DNA of 64,000 nucleotides from an uncultured Pseudodesulfovibrio sp. (GCF_963664965.1 NZ_OY761823.1:1746001-1810000), one strand, 5' to 3'. Positions 45,967 to 56,038 are shown, counted from the stretch's first letter. A program made the numbers and translations. The notes: generated from the letters alone by a model not told the origin.

Positions 45967-46772
45967 TGCTCGACGTCCTTCAGTTCGATTTCATGCAGAA
46001 TGCCTTGGCCGCCGGACTGCTCGCGAGCCTGATCTGCGGCATCATCGGCAGTCTTGTCGTGGTCAATCGCATCGTATTCATTTCCGGCGGTATCGCCCAC
46101 GCTTCATATGGCGGCGTCGGTCTCGCCTTCTTTCTCGGCCTGCCGGTTCTGCCCGTGACCACGGCATTCACGCTCGCTGCCGCGCTTGTCATGGCGGCGG
46201 TGACGCTTCATGCCCGTGAACGGGCGGATACGGTGATCGGCGTGCTGTGGGCTGCGGGCATGGCGCTCGGTATCATTCTTCTGGACATCACGCCGGGATA
46301 TAATGTCGATTTGATGAGTTATCTGTTCGGCTCCATCCTTGCCGTGCCGCAGGGAGACCTGTGGGGCATGGCGATTCTGGCATGCATAATCATCGGCCTG
46401 ATTATCGCGTTTTATCGCGGTTTTCTGGTTATGAGCTTTGATGAGGAATTTGCACGCAGTCGCGGTGTGCCCGTGGATTTCCTCTATTTTCTGCTTATCG
46501 CCATGGTAGGGCTGAGCGTGGTTATGATCATCCGCGTGGTCGGTCTGATTCTGGTGATCGCCCTGTTGACCATCCCGCCGTTCATGGCCGAGCGGCGGAC
46601 GACGTCACTCGGTACAATGATGGCCGTAGCCTCTGTGTTGAGCGCATTCTTTACCGTTTCCGGACTGCTGTTTTCCTATTATGCCGACATTACGTCCGGC
46701 GCGGCGATTATCGCCGTGGCGACGACGTGTTTCTTCTTTTCGCTGTTGCTGCCGGGGAAGAAGATGGCATAG
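45966..46772 (+). CDS. Metal ABC transporter permease (ZnuB type)
   Basis: 268 residues with eight hydrophobic segments and the family's GGIAHASYGGVGLAFFLG loop after helix 2 and VVGLILVIALLTIPPFMAE near helix 7. It forms the membrane channel for zinc, manganese or iron uptake with the preceding ATPase. Its ATG overlaps the ATPase stop by one base (TAATG). Terminated by a hairpin at 46815-46857. Confidence 0.94.
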   Translation: MLDVLQFDFMQNALAAGLLASLICGIIGSLVVVNRIVFISGGIAHASYGGVGLAFFLGLPVLPVTTAFTLAAALVMAAVTLHARERADTVIGVLWAAGMALGIILLDITPGYNVDLMSYLFGSILAVPQGDLWGMAILACIIIGLIIAFYRGFLVMSFDEEFARSRGVPVDFLYFLLIAMVGLSVVMIIRVVGLILVIALLTIPPFMAERRTTSLGTMMAVASVLSAFFTVSGLLFSYYADITSGAAIIAVATTCFFFSLLLPGKKMA

Positions 46773-46814
46773 GGAGTTCAAGCCTGTCGCATAGAGGTGC
46801 GATCCAGCAAAATC

Positions 46815-46857
46815 AAGGCAGGGAGAATCGTGTTACGATTTCCTCTCTGCCTTTTTG
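46815..46857 (+). terminator. Terminator after metal transporter operon
   Basis: AAGGCAGGGAG with AATCG pairs imperfectly with CGATT and CTCTCTGCCTT, then TTTTGTTTG. It lies between two convergent genes. Confidence 0.68.
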
Positions 46858-46864
46858 TTTGTTT

Positions 46865-49800
46865 CTATACGAGGTTGATTCGTTTGCACTGCGACCCCTT
46901 GGGGATGAACAGGAGCATTTCCGGGATGCCGTCCACTGGCTGTTCCAGCTTTTGGGCCAGAAAGCGTGACGGTTCTTTTTCAAAGAGCGGGCCGGGGTTG
47001 TTGAAGGTTCGGCAGTACATTTCGCCCCAGTTGGTCGTGTAGATGACCGCAGCCTGTTCGATCTTTTTCGATTCGGGCGGGGCCATGAGGTTGAAGATGA
47101 GGAAAATGCGGGTGACACTCTCGGCTTCAAGTCCCTCGTTGATGTCGCGTTCAAACGTTTCGTCGAAGGGAAAGAATTCGTGCAGGGCTGGCATGAGTTT
47201 CTGAAGATCAGCGACGGAAATGGGGGCGATGGTCCGGTCGGCCTGAAGATGGGTCTTGGGGCTGTATATCCGGTTGGCGAGGAGCCATGCGAGCATGTGG
47301 ACGGGGTCTCCGCTTCGATGCAGGAGCTGGAGTGCGTCCGCTGATTTCTTGGCCTCGGACTTGGAGCCGCCTCGCGTGACCCAGATGGTTTTTTTGCCGG
47401 GAGCCTTTTCCGCACACAGGTGCAGGATGGCGAAACCGTTGCCCTTGGTGTCCATGAACGGGACTCGCATGATCTTGTTTGTTTTTCTGGAAAAATTGGC
47501 TGCGATTCGCCGTCCCATGCGAGTCAGGTCTTCTGCGTTGATGAGTGTGCCTGCGCCATTTTGTTTTTTGAGGCCGTCCTGAATGCGCTGGTAGGTGTGG
47601 ACCATGTATTCGCGGACCGCTGTTCCGACCTTGAGTGAAGAATCGAAGCTTCGATTGTCTTTTTTCGCCTTTACTTTTTCCGGATCGGTATACCCTTTGC
47701 CGAACAGCGCCTCGATAAGACTGGCGTCCTCGAAACGGGCCGGAAGATTCAGGAAAAATGGGATATCCTGTAGATTGGCCTTGAACATGAAGGACTCGGT
47801 GAGCAGGCGGGCCGCCTCTTTGTCACCCCGTTTGGCGTAGTAATTGTGCAGGGTGGCGAAGAGTGCTCCGTAAGGGTCAGCCCGCTGGACACCGCGTCGG
47901 CGCAGGAAAAGGTTGTGCTTGATGCGGTCACACAGGGTCAGGCGGGATGCACTTGTGTCCGCATAGGTTTCAAGCAGACCGAGTTTGAGAACCGATTTGA
48001 ACGGCGAATGGACCGCCTTGACCATCTGCCAGAGCGCGCCGCCGAAATACTCGGTCGGTGGAACCGGGGCCAGATGCCCGAAGTCCTCAAGACGCTTTCT
48101 GCCTATGGTCGGGTATTTTTTGATGGTCGAGAGGTTGGCCTCGTATGCTTTTTGGCTGGCTCCGGCCGGTGTAACCCACCATGCTATGTTCTTGCCCGCG
48201 ATACGCAGGGCGGTTCGGTAGAATTCCTCTTTCAGCAGCAGGGCCTGCGCTGAGCCGGAGCTTTCCTCGTCGCCGGATGAGAACCTGTTGGCGCGGACAT
48301 CGTCCATGCTCATGGGGAAGAAGTGTGCTTCAATCCCGAACTCGCTTTCCGCCCAGAGGCCGAGGGCGTCGAGTTTCTTTTTCAGGCCGTGCTCCGCTTC
48401 CGGGGTTAACTGTCCTTCGTAGCAGACCCAGCAGTCTATGTCGGATTTGGCTGTCTGGGCGACGGTGCCGAGGCTTCCCATGGCATAGACTGCGGTGATG
48501 CGGATATCCCGCTTGCCTCGTGAAGGTTTGTAGTCGGGGAAATAGTGCTTGGCGAGTTCCAGTGTGGTCAGGCAGGGAGAATACCCCCAGACTTCGCAGG
48601 ACGGCACGTTGTCGAGGTTGAATTTCTGCTCGAAAACATTGGTGTTGATGAGGTGCGGCATGATGCGCACGTATACCTGTTTCGTTTTTTCAATGCTGCT
48701 GATGGCGCGATTCAGGCGTTTGCGGTTGAATTCGAGCATGCGTTCCTCCCGCTTGAGAAACGTCAGCTCCCGTGCCCATGAAGTCAGTACCTTGGCCGCA
48801 GCTTCCGGTGGGATTACGGCTGGGTCGGGTAATGGTTCTCCTGCTGCCCGTTCTGCCAGTTCCGGCAGTTCCTGAAGTTTGTTTCCAAGGAAAAACGGAT
48901 GGGAAATGTCGCTGTTGATGATGCGGCATCCGGATACGGACGCACCGGGCATGTCGACGGAATGAAACGAGGTCTCGTCAATGGATGCTGCGCGCAGGAT
49001 GCTGCCGGGGAATTCGACTCCCTGAAAACGGCTGCCTGAGAATTGCGCGTTGGTGAGATCAACTGTCTCGAACCGGGTGGACCGAATGTCTGATTCATAA
49101 AACGAGATCCCGGCCAGTGACGATGCGTTGAAACCTGTCATTCGCATTTTCGTGTTCAGAAAAGCCGCACCGCCGAAAGAGCATTCCCGGAACCGGCAGT
49201 CGGAGAAACGGCAGTCGGTGAAGCCTGTCCCTGTGAAGTTGCAGTTCGTGAATGAGCATTTGCTGAAGTTCATGCCCATGATGTCCACGGCGGAGAAGTC
49301 GACGTTCTTGAAATTGCAGCCTGTGGTGGCACCGCCTGAGATGGCGCTCCCAGCGAGGTTGCAGTTGGCCATTTTTGTGCGGATGAAGGTGACGTCGGTG
49401 AAAGTCGAGCGGGTGAGTTTCAATCCGGAGAATTCCCTCCCGTCCAGTTCTTCTTTTTCGACATTGGAACAGACCAGTTCAATGTCCCGGATGTTGCGTC
49501 GTTTGGGAAGGAGTTTTTCCAGTGTTTTCCTGCGTGAGCCGAAGAATCTGGCGAGCACTCTTTCTTTTGGACACGGTTCGATTTTTTTGGTGAGTTCGTA
49601 TGCGTCTTCGTCTGAGGAGGGGGTGGGCTGATCAAAATCCGCATGTGTCAGTTTGTTTACGAAGTCGGGAGCCAGAGCGAGCAGGGCGCTGAATGCGTCG
49701 GAGCGTGCTGATTCTCTCATGGAGTCGGGCAGGGCTGCGAAATAGCTCTGAAGTGCCTTGTCTTCAAGGAGCGGGACACGGCTGTTGGCTGCCCTTTTGA

Positions 49801-50683
49801 GGGACGGCATCTTTACCCGGATGGTTGCAAGCAGTTTTCCCGCAGACTTGGCATTCTGGGCGATAATGCCGTCCAGGCAATGGCCTGCAATGTCCTTGTG
49901 CGCGGATTTCAGAAGTTTGATGAACATGTCGAGCACCCGTCTTTCCCCGACTTCGGTCACCTGCGTGACGGTACGCAGGCTGAGCGGAGTGGGGGAAATG
50001 AAGCCGACACTGATGGATACGGCGAGTGTTGCGGCCATTTCCGGGTCGTTCATGGCGATCAGCAGATGACAGATGTCCTCAAGTTCCTCTCCGCTCGCAC
50101 CGGTCTTGAGGCGGGTGGTCATCCATTTTCCGAATGCGCCGCTTTTGAGTGTCTGGCGGGCCGGGAAGGCCAATTCTTCGCCGTTTCTCCCGAGAGAGGT
50201 CAGGAACGGGAGTAATTCCGCAGGGTCAGTCGTAGCCAGCGGGGTCATGAGACCTTCAAGCCACGAGATGGTTTGCTTGTCGTGGTCGCCGGGGTAGTCG
50301 AGCAGCATTTCATGGCCCAGCGCCAGACGGTCACAGGCGTCCAGCCCTGTGACGATGGCGGCCATTTCCCGCAGGGAGACGGCCTTGGCTGCAACAAAGC
50401 GGGCGGCAAGGCTGCGGCCGAATTTTCCTGCCCGAAGCAGGGCGCTCAGGCAGAGCCGGATTATGTGGCTGTCTTTTGACTGGTGAATGAGGCGGTAGAA
50501 ATTCAGGCAGGCGTCGGCTACCGGGACGGTGTGAAAGACGCTGGGAGGCTCTCTTCGGTCCAGTGCGCGAATAAAGTTCTGGACCACGGATTTGATGTCG
50601 GGCACCTCGGAAGACGCCGTCATGCTGGAGCAGTTCCGGATCATGGTGGAAAGTTGTGCAATGTCTGTAATTTCTGTGCTCAT
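46865..50683 (-). CDS. Class I adenylate cyclase with pentapeptide repeats
   Basis: 1272 residues. Residues ~1-410 are helical, with HEAT-like repeats but no named domain. Residues ~415-600 are pentapeptide repeats, A(D/N)LXX-type blocks such as NCNFTGTGFTDCRFSDCRF. From ~640 a class I (CyaA-type) cyclase follows: the nucleotidyltransferase motif AMGSLGTVAQTAKSDIDCWV puts the catalytic acids at D748 and D750, matching SDLDIW of E. coli CyaA. It makes cAMP from ATP. The C-terminus after ~1000 corresponds to the regulatory half of CyaA. The ATG at 50683 is used (a TTG lies 3 bp before). No membrane helix. The repeat insert is unlike the enteric enzyme. Confidence 0.88.
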   Translation of the reverse strand: MSTEITDIAQLSTMIRNCSSMTASSEVPDIKSVVQNFIRALDRREPPSVFHTVPVADACLNFYRLIHQSKDSHIIRLCLSALLRAGKFGRSLAARFVAAKAVSLREMAAIVTGLDACDRLALGHEMLLDYPGDHDKQTISWLEGLMTPLATTDPAELLPFLTSLGRNGEELAFPARQTLKSGAFGKWMTTRLKTGASGEELEDICHLLIAMNDPEMAATLAVSISVGFISPTPLSLRTVTQVTEVGERRVLDMFIKLLKSAHKDIAGHCLDGIIAQNAKSAGKLLATIRVKMPSLKRAANSRVPLLEDKALQSYFAALPDSMRESARSDAFSALLALAPDFVNKLTHADFDQPTPSSDEDAYELTKKIEPCPKERVLARFFGSRRKTLEKLLPKRRNIRDIELVCSNVEKEELDGREFSGLKLTRSTFTDVTFIRTKMANCNLAGSAISGGATTGCNFKNVDFSAVDIMGMNFSKCSFTNCNFTGTGFTDCRFSDCRFRECSFGGAAFLNTKMRMTGFNASSLAGISFYESDIRSTRFETVDLTNAQFSGSRFQGVEFPGSILRAASIDETSFHSVDMPGASVSGCRIINSDISHPFFLGNKLQELPELAERAAGEPLPDPAVIPPEAAAKVLTSWARELTFLKREERMLEFNRKRLNRAISSIEKTKQVYVRIMPHLINTNVFEQKFNLDNVPSCEVWGYSPCLTTLELAKHYFPDYKPSRGKRDIRITAVYAMGSLGTVAQTAKSDIDCWVCYEGQLTPEAEHGLKKKLDALGLWAESEFGIEAHFFPMSMDDVRANRFSSGDEESSGSAQALLLKEEFYRTALRIAGKNIAWWVTPAGASQKAYEANLSTIKKYPTIGRKRLEDFGHLAPVPPTEYFGGALWQMVKAVHSPFKSVLKLGLLETYADTSASRLTLCDRIKHNLFLRRRGVQRADPYGALFATLHNYYAKRGDKEAARLLTESFMFKANLQDIPFFLNLPARFEDASLIEALFGKGYTDPEKVKAKKDNRSFDSSLKVGTAVREYMVHTYQRIQDGLKKQNGAGTLINAEDLTRMGRRIAANFSRKTNKIMRVPFMDTKGNGFAILHLCAEKAPGKKTIWVTRGGSKSEAKKSADALQLLHRSGDPVHMLAWLLANRIYSPKTHLQADRTIAPISVADLQKLMPALHEFFPFDETFERDINEGLEAESVTRIFLIFNLMAPPESKKIEQAAVIYTTNWGEMYCRTFNNPGPLFEKEPSRFLAQKLEQPVDGIPEMLLFIPKGSQCKRINLV

Positions 50684-50832
50684 CAAAGCCGCCTTCTCGC
50701 CACCTACACTGTGCAGATTGTTGGATGAGATGTCAAAGGCGTTAGAATTGATTCCTTGCGCCGTTTGGGAGGCCTGTTGAATATCGTTCGGGCATGCGAA
50801 ACACGTTTTGTGCGAAAAGTGAGTCGTGGCGG

Positions 50833-50894
50833 GGGTTAAACTGGCGTTTTAAACCCAAAAAGACTTTGACTCGCCTCCTAACATGACCTATCGT
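50833..50894 (+). promoter_or_regulatory. Promoter and adjacent palindrome before acyl-CoA dehydrogenase gene
   Basis: TTGACT (50866-50871) and TATCGT (50889-50894) have a 17-bp spacer. Just upstream, GGGTTAAAC and GTTTTAAACCC (50833-50856) form an imperfect palindrome that could bind a dimeric regulator. No regulator gene is adjacent. The rest of the gap between the divergent cyclase gene and this one (50684-50956) shows nothing else. Confidence 0.5.
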
Positions 50895-50956
50895 GCTTCA
50901 CTTATATTTATATTGTCCGAAGATTCCGGTATCAACCAAACTCAGGAAAAGACTAT

Positions 50957-53049
50957 ATGTACACATTGCGTACTCTTCCGGGAGACGATGTTCGCCAGAT
51001 CATGTGGCGTTTCGCTGATCGTTTCGACCTTCAGATGTCTGTGCAGTCCGCACGTTCCATCGCTCGCAGCACCGTTGCCAAACTCGTGGCCGAAGGCGCG
51101 CGCAACACCCATGAATGGACCGACCAGAAAGATGAACTGCTGACCGCGTTCGACCAGTCCGGCCTGACTGCGCTGTTCATGGATCCGCATCAGGGCGGAT
51201 TCATCGAGGGTCCCAAGAATTTCGCACTCGCGCTTGTTGCGTTCGAGTTGTCATATGTGGACGCCGGTGCGGCCACCTGTTCCCTCGCCTCCAACCTCGC
51301 GCTTGCCCCGATTCACGAAAAGGGAACCCCGGAGCAGCGTGATTACTACATGTCCAAATGTGTGCCGCCCCAGCCCGGTGAAGACCGCGAAATCTGGCGT
51401 GGCGCATTCGCGCTTACCGAGCCGCTGCCGTACATCGGTGTGGATACCGGCGTGCTGTGCGGCAAGGCCACTGTCGCCGATTGGGACGAGGGCGAAGAGC
51501 CCATGCTCCAGATCGACAAGCGCGGCCGTTTCATCACCAACATGGATTTCGCCAATTTCGTCACTGCCGCGGTCGAGTCCAATGACGACCGCATCAAGGG
51601 GACCTTCATGGTCATCCTCGAGGATACCGACGAAGGCATTTTCGATCGCGGCGCACCGACGCTCAAGATGGTGCATCAGCTTTCCTCCACCCGTGACCCC
51701 GTGCTGAACCTCAAGGTTCCCGCGTCCCGCATCATCGGTGGTTACGATGTCGTCGACGGCGTGATCGTGCCGAAATACAATCATTCCGAAATCATCGGTG
51801 CGGTTTTCCACCGTACCCGTATCCCGGTCGGCCTGATGACTTCCGCGAAGCTCATCTCCGCTGTTGAGCCGGTCATTCGCTACCATCGCAACCGTTTCCG
51901 CGGTGGCGATGCAGCCAAGGAAGGTTCTCCCCGCTACGATAAGGGACTCCAGATCAACGAAGATGCGCTCCAGCGTCTTGTCGATGTCTGGGCATCCGGT
52001 GAGGCCGGGTGTTCATTCGCCTTTGCCGCGTCCCGTCTGGCTGACCGTTTCGATCCCATCGAAAAGGCCAAGGAGGCGCACTTCGAGGCCGAGGGCGTGA
52101 CCAGCCCGCGCAAGCAGATGGTCGCCCTGCGTAAGCTCAAGGATCAGGTCGTCGAGTTCATCAATCTCGAATACACCCCCGAAGCCGAACGTGATCAGGC
52201 CCGTTATGCCGAACTTTCGGCCGACACCCTTGTCCAGTACGCCTACATGGAAGCCCTCGCAGGCATTCTCAACCCCGGCGTGAAACTCTGGAACACCGGC
52301 GTGGGTGCCAACATGATGCGCGAAGCCGTGGCGCTTGTCGGCGGTTACGGCATTACCGAGGACTGTCCCGGTTTCCTCATGCAGAAATGGACCGACTGCC
52401 AGCTTGAAGCGACCTACGAAGGTCCGGAAGCCGTGCAGCGTCGCCACATGACCATGACCATGACGAGCGAGGTCTTCCTGGCCACGTTCGACGCATGGAT
52501 CAAACATATGGAACGTGCGGGCAAGGAAGTTCCCGGTCTCGGCGGCTACGTGCTCGCTTCGGCCATGGAACTCTGGAAGTGGACCCTTGAATTCCTTCAG
52601 AACAACAAGGATGCCGAAGGCCGCAAGCTATTCCACAACAAGCGTCAGGGGTCACCTTCCCGATGGCCGATGCGCTCGGCTGGCTGTGTGCCCCGTACTT
52701 CCTCGCCGGAGACGTCATGGAACTGATCGAAAAAGGTCCCATGTCTCCGACTCTGGCAGAAGGCCTCGACGACCTTACCGGTTTCTACAAGGACATCTGC
52801 CACGTGCAGGCTGCCCGTGCCGCCGGTGAAGTCTCCCGCATCTGCACCGAACTCATCTACGGGTTCTATGAGTGTAAATGCGTTAATCCGGAAGCAGGCG
52901 AATGTCCCGCAGACGCGCTTGCCCGGTTCCGTGAACTCAAGGCCAAGGTCGATATGTGCATGGCCGGATCGCGTGTGTCCAAGGACCGCGCTGGCAACGC
53001 CCTCACCGGCGTCATGATCCCGGAAGCACTCGATTACCCGATGGTATAA
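50957..53049 (+). pseudogene. Acyl-CoA dehydrogenase, frameshifted near the C-terminus
   Basis: The first 560 or so codons are intact: MYTLRTLPGDDVRQIMWRFA, the signature GAFALTEPLPYIGVD, the substrate base region YNHSEIIGAVFHRTRIP, and GGYGITEDCPGFLMQKW (second signature). At about 52652 the frame shifts, and the protein continues as VTFPMADALGWLCAPYFLAG to DYPMV at 53049. One more G in CAGGGGTC would restore one open frame of about 697 residues. This large size suits the bulky acyl-CoA dehydrogenases of sulfate reducers. It would pass electrons to the ETF encoded downstream. Either a real frameshift or a G-run sequencing error. Confidence 0.82.
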
Positions 53050-53057
53050 GTCAAGAT

Positions 53058-53097
53058 ACAAGAGGGAGACTTTGAAAGGAGCCTCCCTCTTGTTTTG
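53058..53097 (+). terminator. Terminator after acyl-CoA dehydrogenase gene
   Basis: An 11-bp stem, ACAAGAGGGAG with CTCCCTCTTGT, a 14-base loop and a T-rich tail. Confidence 0.85.
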
Positions 53098-53175
53098 TGT
53101 TTTGAATCAGGACTTGAAGCCGTCTTCGGCATAAGTTGTTTAATAAAAAGTACACATTTTGCGTTCGCACGGACT

Positions 53176-53256
53176 CGCGAAGCGCACCAAAAAGTTAGGA
53201 GAGTCCAGAGAGCCCTTTCAAGGGGTCTTTGGTTCCCGAAGGGCCGCCGGAGGCAT
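53176..53256 (+). repeat. Dispersed intergenic element, copy 2, ending in a ribosome site
   Basis: It begins CGCGAAGCGCACCAAAAAG and TTAGGA as in copy 1 at 22419, carries GAGTCCAGAG, and ends GCCGCCGGAGGCAT. The centre differs and makes only a short hairpin (CCCTTTCAAGGGG). The GGAGG of the conserved right end (53249-53253) lies 6 bp before the ATG at 53260, so this copy supplies the Shine-Dalgarno site of the next gene. Confidence 0.8.
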
Positions 53257-53259
53257 CCC

Positions 53260-55116
53260 ATGACAGATTCTACTGAAATTCCCGAAACTCCCCGTGCCGA
53301 AATGGAGACTGATATCGTCTGTGTAGGCTTCGGTCCTGCCGCGGGCGGTTTTTTGACCACGCTGACCCGTGGCTTGATGAACGAAGATGGGACGCCCATT
53401 GCGGAGTCCAAGGCGATGCCGGGTATGCCGCCGCAGGTGATCTGCTACGAGCGTGCCGACGACATCGGGTTCGGCGTGTCGGGTGTCGTGACCAAGGGAC
53501 GTTCCATCAGGGCGAGTTTCCCGGACCTTGATCTGTCCCAGATTCCCATGGCCCATGCCGTGATGGAAGAGAAGGTCCTTTATCTCAAGGACCCGGTGGG
53601 CGCGAGTCGGCGTCCGACCGCCTTCAAGCTGGCGGACAAGGCGCTTGGCAAGTGGATGGAAGACGACGCATACGAACTGCCGTATATCCCGCCGTTCCTT
53701 GAAAAGCATCCCGGCATGATCTTTTCCATTGGCCAGTTGAACCAGTGGGTCGGCGGCAATCTGATGGGGACCGGCATGGCGCAGATCTGGCCGAGCAGCC
53801 CCGTTGCCGAGCCGCTCATGGAAGGGCGCGCCGTCAAGGGCGTTCGCATGGCGGATCAGGGCGTGGACAAGGACGGCAACCCGGATGCCGGGTTCATGCC
53901 CGGTATGGACATGAAGGCAGCATTGACTGTCGTGGCGGACGGTCCTGTCGGCCCGGTCGGTCAGCATCTGGACCGCGAACTGGGACTGCCCGAGGGCAAG
54001 CACCAGCGCGAGTGGGCCGTGGCCATGAAATGTGTCGTGGACCTGCCTGAAGGCTGCGACTGGAAGCCCGGTACCGTGCTGCACACCATCGGCTACCCCG
54101 AACCCGAAATTTTCGGTTTCCTATACGTGTACCCCGGCAATGTCGCGTCCATGGGCATCTTCATTCCGTCATGGTTCGACAATCCGGTTCGCACGGCATA
54201 CCGCTACATGCAGCACTGGATGATGCACCCGTATCTCTGGAAGCGCATTCAGGGCGGCACCATGCGGTCATGGGGCGCGAAGTCGCTGGCCGAATCCGGC
54301 AGGCGCGGCGAACCGTTCCTTTGCGGTGACGGGTTTGCGCGCATCGGCGAAGGCTCCGGTTCGACCAACGTGCTGACCGGTTCCGGCGTGGATGAAGCAT
54401 GGGCTACCGGCGTGCAGTTGGGCGAGGCGGTTCTTGAACTGCTCAAGGACGGCAAGGAATTTACCAAGGAAAACCTTGAGGCCACATATGTCGCCAGACG
54501 GCGGGCTTCGTGGGTCGAGGAAGAGGCCAAGGTGGCTGAGAAGGCCCGTGACGGGTTTACGAAAAACACGTTACTCGGTTTCCTCGGCATGGGCATGACC
54601 GGTCTGACCAACGGGCTGCTGAATATGCCCGGAGAAGCGAAAAAGCCGCAGGACCGCATCCCGACCATCGAGGAATATTACACTGATTACATCCCGGAAG
54701 GCGAGATTCAGGAAATCCGCGCCGAGTGTGCCAAGAAGGGCACGAGCCTGCATGACGCGCTCATGGACCGCGTGGGCTGGCCCGAGATCCCGCTTGACGG
54801 CACGTTGCTTGTTTCCCATCAGGACGCACTGCTCATGGGTGGCAAGGTGCAGGCGAATCCCGGCTATGCGGATCATGTTCGTTTCGCTGACCCGGACATG
54901 TGCGCTGCGTGTCGCGAAAAGGTCTGCATCGAGGCGTGTTCCGGGCAGGCTATTTATACGAATCCCGAAGGCGGCACCCCGCTGTTTGACCGGGAAAAAT
55001 GTGTGCATTGCGGTGCATGCATGTGGAATTGCAGCAAGTCCGACCCCAAGGATAGGGAACGCACCAACGTGAAGTTCCGTGCCGGTTCCGGCGGGCTGCA
55101 TTCCGTTGAAAATTAG
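53260..55116 (+). CDS. Electron-transfer-flavoprotein dehydrogenase-like FAD protein with ferredoxin domain
   Basis: 618 residues. An N-terminal FAD Rossmann motif, VCVGFGPAAGGFLTT, opens an ETF-quinone oxidoreductase-like flavoprotein; GEGSGSTNVLTGSGVDEAW near residue 375 is the second FAD motif. The last ~70 residues hold CAACREKVCIEAC and CVHCGACMWNCSK, two cysteine sets for 4Fe-4S clusters, as in FixX-type ferredoxins fused to the flavoprotein. It would move electrons between ETF and the quinone pool. The ribosome site comes from a repeat. It follows the acyl-CoA dehydrogenase gene and precedes etfB and etfA. Confidence 0.85.
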   Translation: MTDSTEIPETPRAEMETDIVCVGFGPAAGGFLTTLTRGLMNEDGTPIAESKAMPGMPPQVICYERADDIGFGVSGVVTKGRSIRASFPDLDLSQIPMAHAVMEEKVLYLKDPVGASRRPTAFKLADKALGKWMEDDAYELPYIPPFLEKHPGMIFSIGQLNQWVGGNLMGTGMAQIWPSSPVAEPLMEGRAVKGVRMADQGVDKDGNPDAGFMPGMDMKAALTVVADGPVGPVGQHLDRELGLPEGKHQREWAVAMKCVVDLPEGCDWKPGTVLHTIGYPEPEIFGFLYVYPGNVASMGIFIPSWFDNPVRTAYRYMQHWMMHPYLWKRIQGGTMRSWGAKSLAESGRRGEPFLCGDGFARIGEGSGSTNVLTGSGVDEAWATGVQLGEAVLELLKDGKEFTKENLEATYVARRRASWVEEEAKVAEKARDGFTKNTLLGFLGMGMTGLTNGLLNMPGEAKKPQDRIPTIEEYYTDYIPEGEIQEIRAECAKKGTSLHDALMDRVGWPEIPLDGTLLVSHQDALLMGGKVQANPGYADHVRFADPDMCAACREKVCIEACSGQAIYTNPEGGTPLFDREKCVHCGACMWNCSKSDPKDRERTNVKFRAGSGGLHSVEN

Positions 55117-55144
55117 GCTATAGGCATCCGAAGTGAATCCGAGG

Positions 55145-55171
55145 CGGCGCGGTAACCACCGCGCCGTTTTT
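55145..55171 (+). terminator. Terminator between the oxidoreductase gene and etfB
   Basis: CGGCGCGG with CCGCGCCG, a 6-base loop, then TTTTTA. Transcription of etfB-etfA may therefore be partly independent. Confidence 0.85.
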
Positions 55172-55228
55172 AGAATGGACGGCATGAGAAATACGATTGT
55201 CGTCAAATACATCAAGGAGATAACGTAA

Positions 55229-56038
55229 ATGAGCACTGAACTGCATATCGTGGTCTGCGGCAGTATCGTCCCGGACCCGCTCCAGACGCTCGCACCCGTG
55301 GACGGCCCTCAGGGACCGACCCTGCAAAATGAAATGATGCTCCCCGCCGTGTTGGACCCGTGGGCAGGGCATGCCCTGTACGAGGCCGCCAATCTGGCGC
55401 AGAAGAACCCCGGCTCCCGTGTCTGGCTCGTCAGCCTCGGCCCCAAGGCCAAGTTGCAGCAGGTCATGATGGCCGTATCCCAGAAAGCTCCGTTTGAACT
55501 GGTCGTGGCCGATGGCTCCGCATCCGGTTTCACCGACGCTTTCGAGACCGCCAAGGTCCTCGCCGACACCATCGACGGTATCGGTGACCTCGACAAGTCC
55601 AAGCTCCTGCTGTTTGGTGGCTGGCAGTCCGCATCCCGCGGTTCCGGCGCAGTCATGCAGATGGTCGGCGAAATGCTCGGCGTGACCGAACAGTTCCAGG
55701 GTGTCGATAAGATCACTGTCGGCGACGACGGTTCCATCGAAGTCATGGAGCGCATTGAAGGCGGTGCCTACCAGAATTCCGTGGTCGACGGCGCACCCGC
55801 CGTGTTCGGCTGGGCCACCGGCGAACTGCCCGAGCCTCCGAACAATCCGCAGATCGGCATGCAGAACATGCAGAAGAACATGCCCGCGTTGCAGCAGGCC
55901 AAGCCTGCCGACCTGTCCGGCACCAGCTTGAAGTTCGAGGGCGTCGAGGTCCCGCAGCAGCGTCGTGAAACCCGCGTGGTGAAAGACGTTCCTGTCGAAG
56001 ACATGGCGAAAGAAATCGTCGAATGGCTCAAGGGATAA
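55229..56038 (+). CDS. etfB: Electron transfer flavoprotein subunit beta
   Basis: 269 residues. The start has CAAGGAGATAACGTAA upstream. The pattern of the ETF beta family is present: DPWAGHALYEAANLAQKN, SLGPKAKLQQVMMAV, GWQSASRGSGAVMQMVGEM and a C-terminal run PQQRRETRVVKDVP. It binds AMP/FAD at the subunit interface and accepts electrons from acyl-CoA dehydrogenases. The etfA gene starts 12 bp downstream. Confidence 0.92.
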   Translation: MSTELHIVVCGSIVPDPLQTLAPVDGPQGPTLQNEMMLPAVLDPWAGHALYEAANLAQKNPGSRVWLVSLGPKAKLQQVMMAVSQKAPFELVVADGSASGFTDAFETAKVLADTIDGIGDLDKSKLLLFGGWQSASRGSGAVMQMVGEMLGVTEQFQGVDKITVGDDGSIEVMERIEGGAYQNSVVDGAPAVFGWATGELPEPPNNPQIGMQNMQKNMPALQQAKPADLSGTSLKFEGVEVPQQRRETRVVKDVPVEDMAKEIVEWLKG

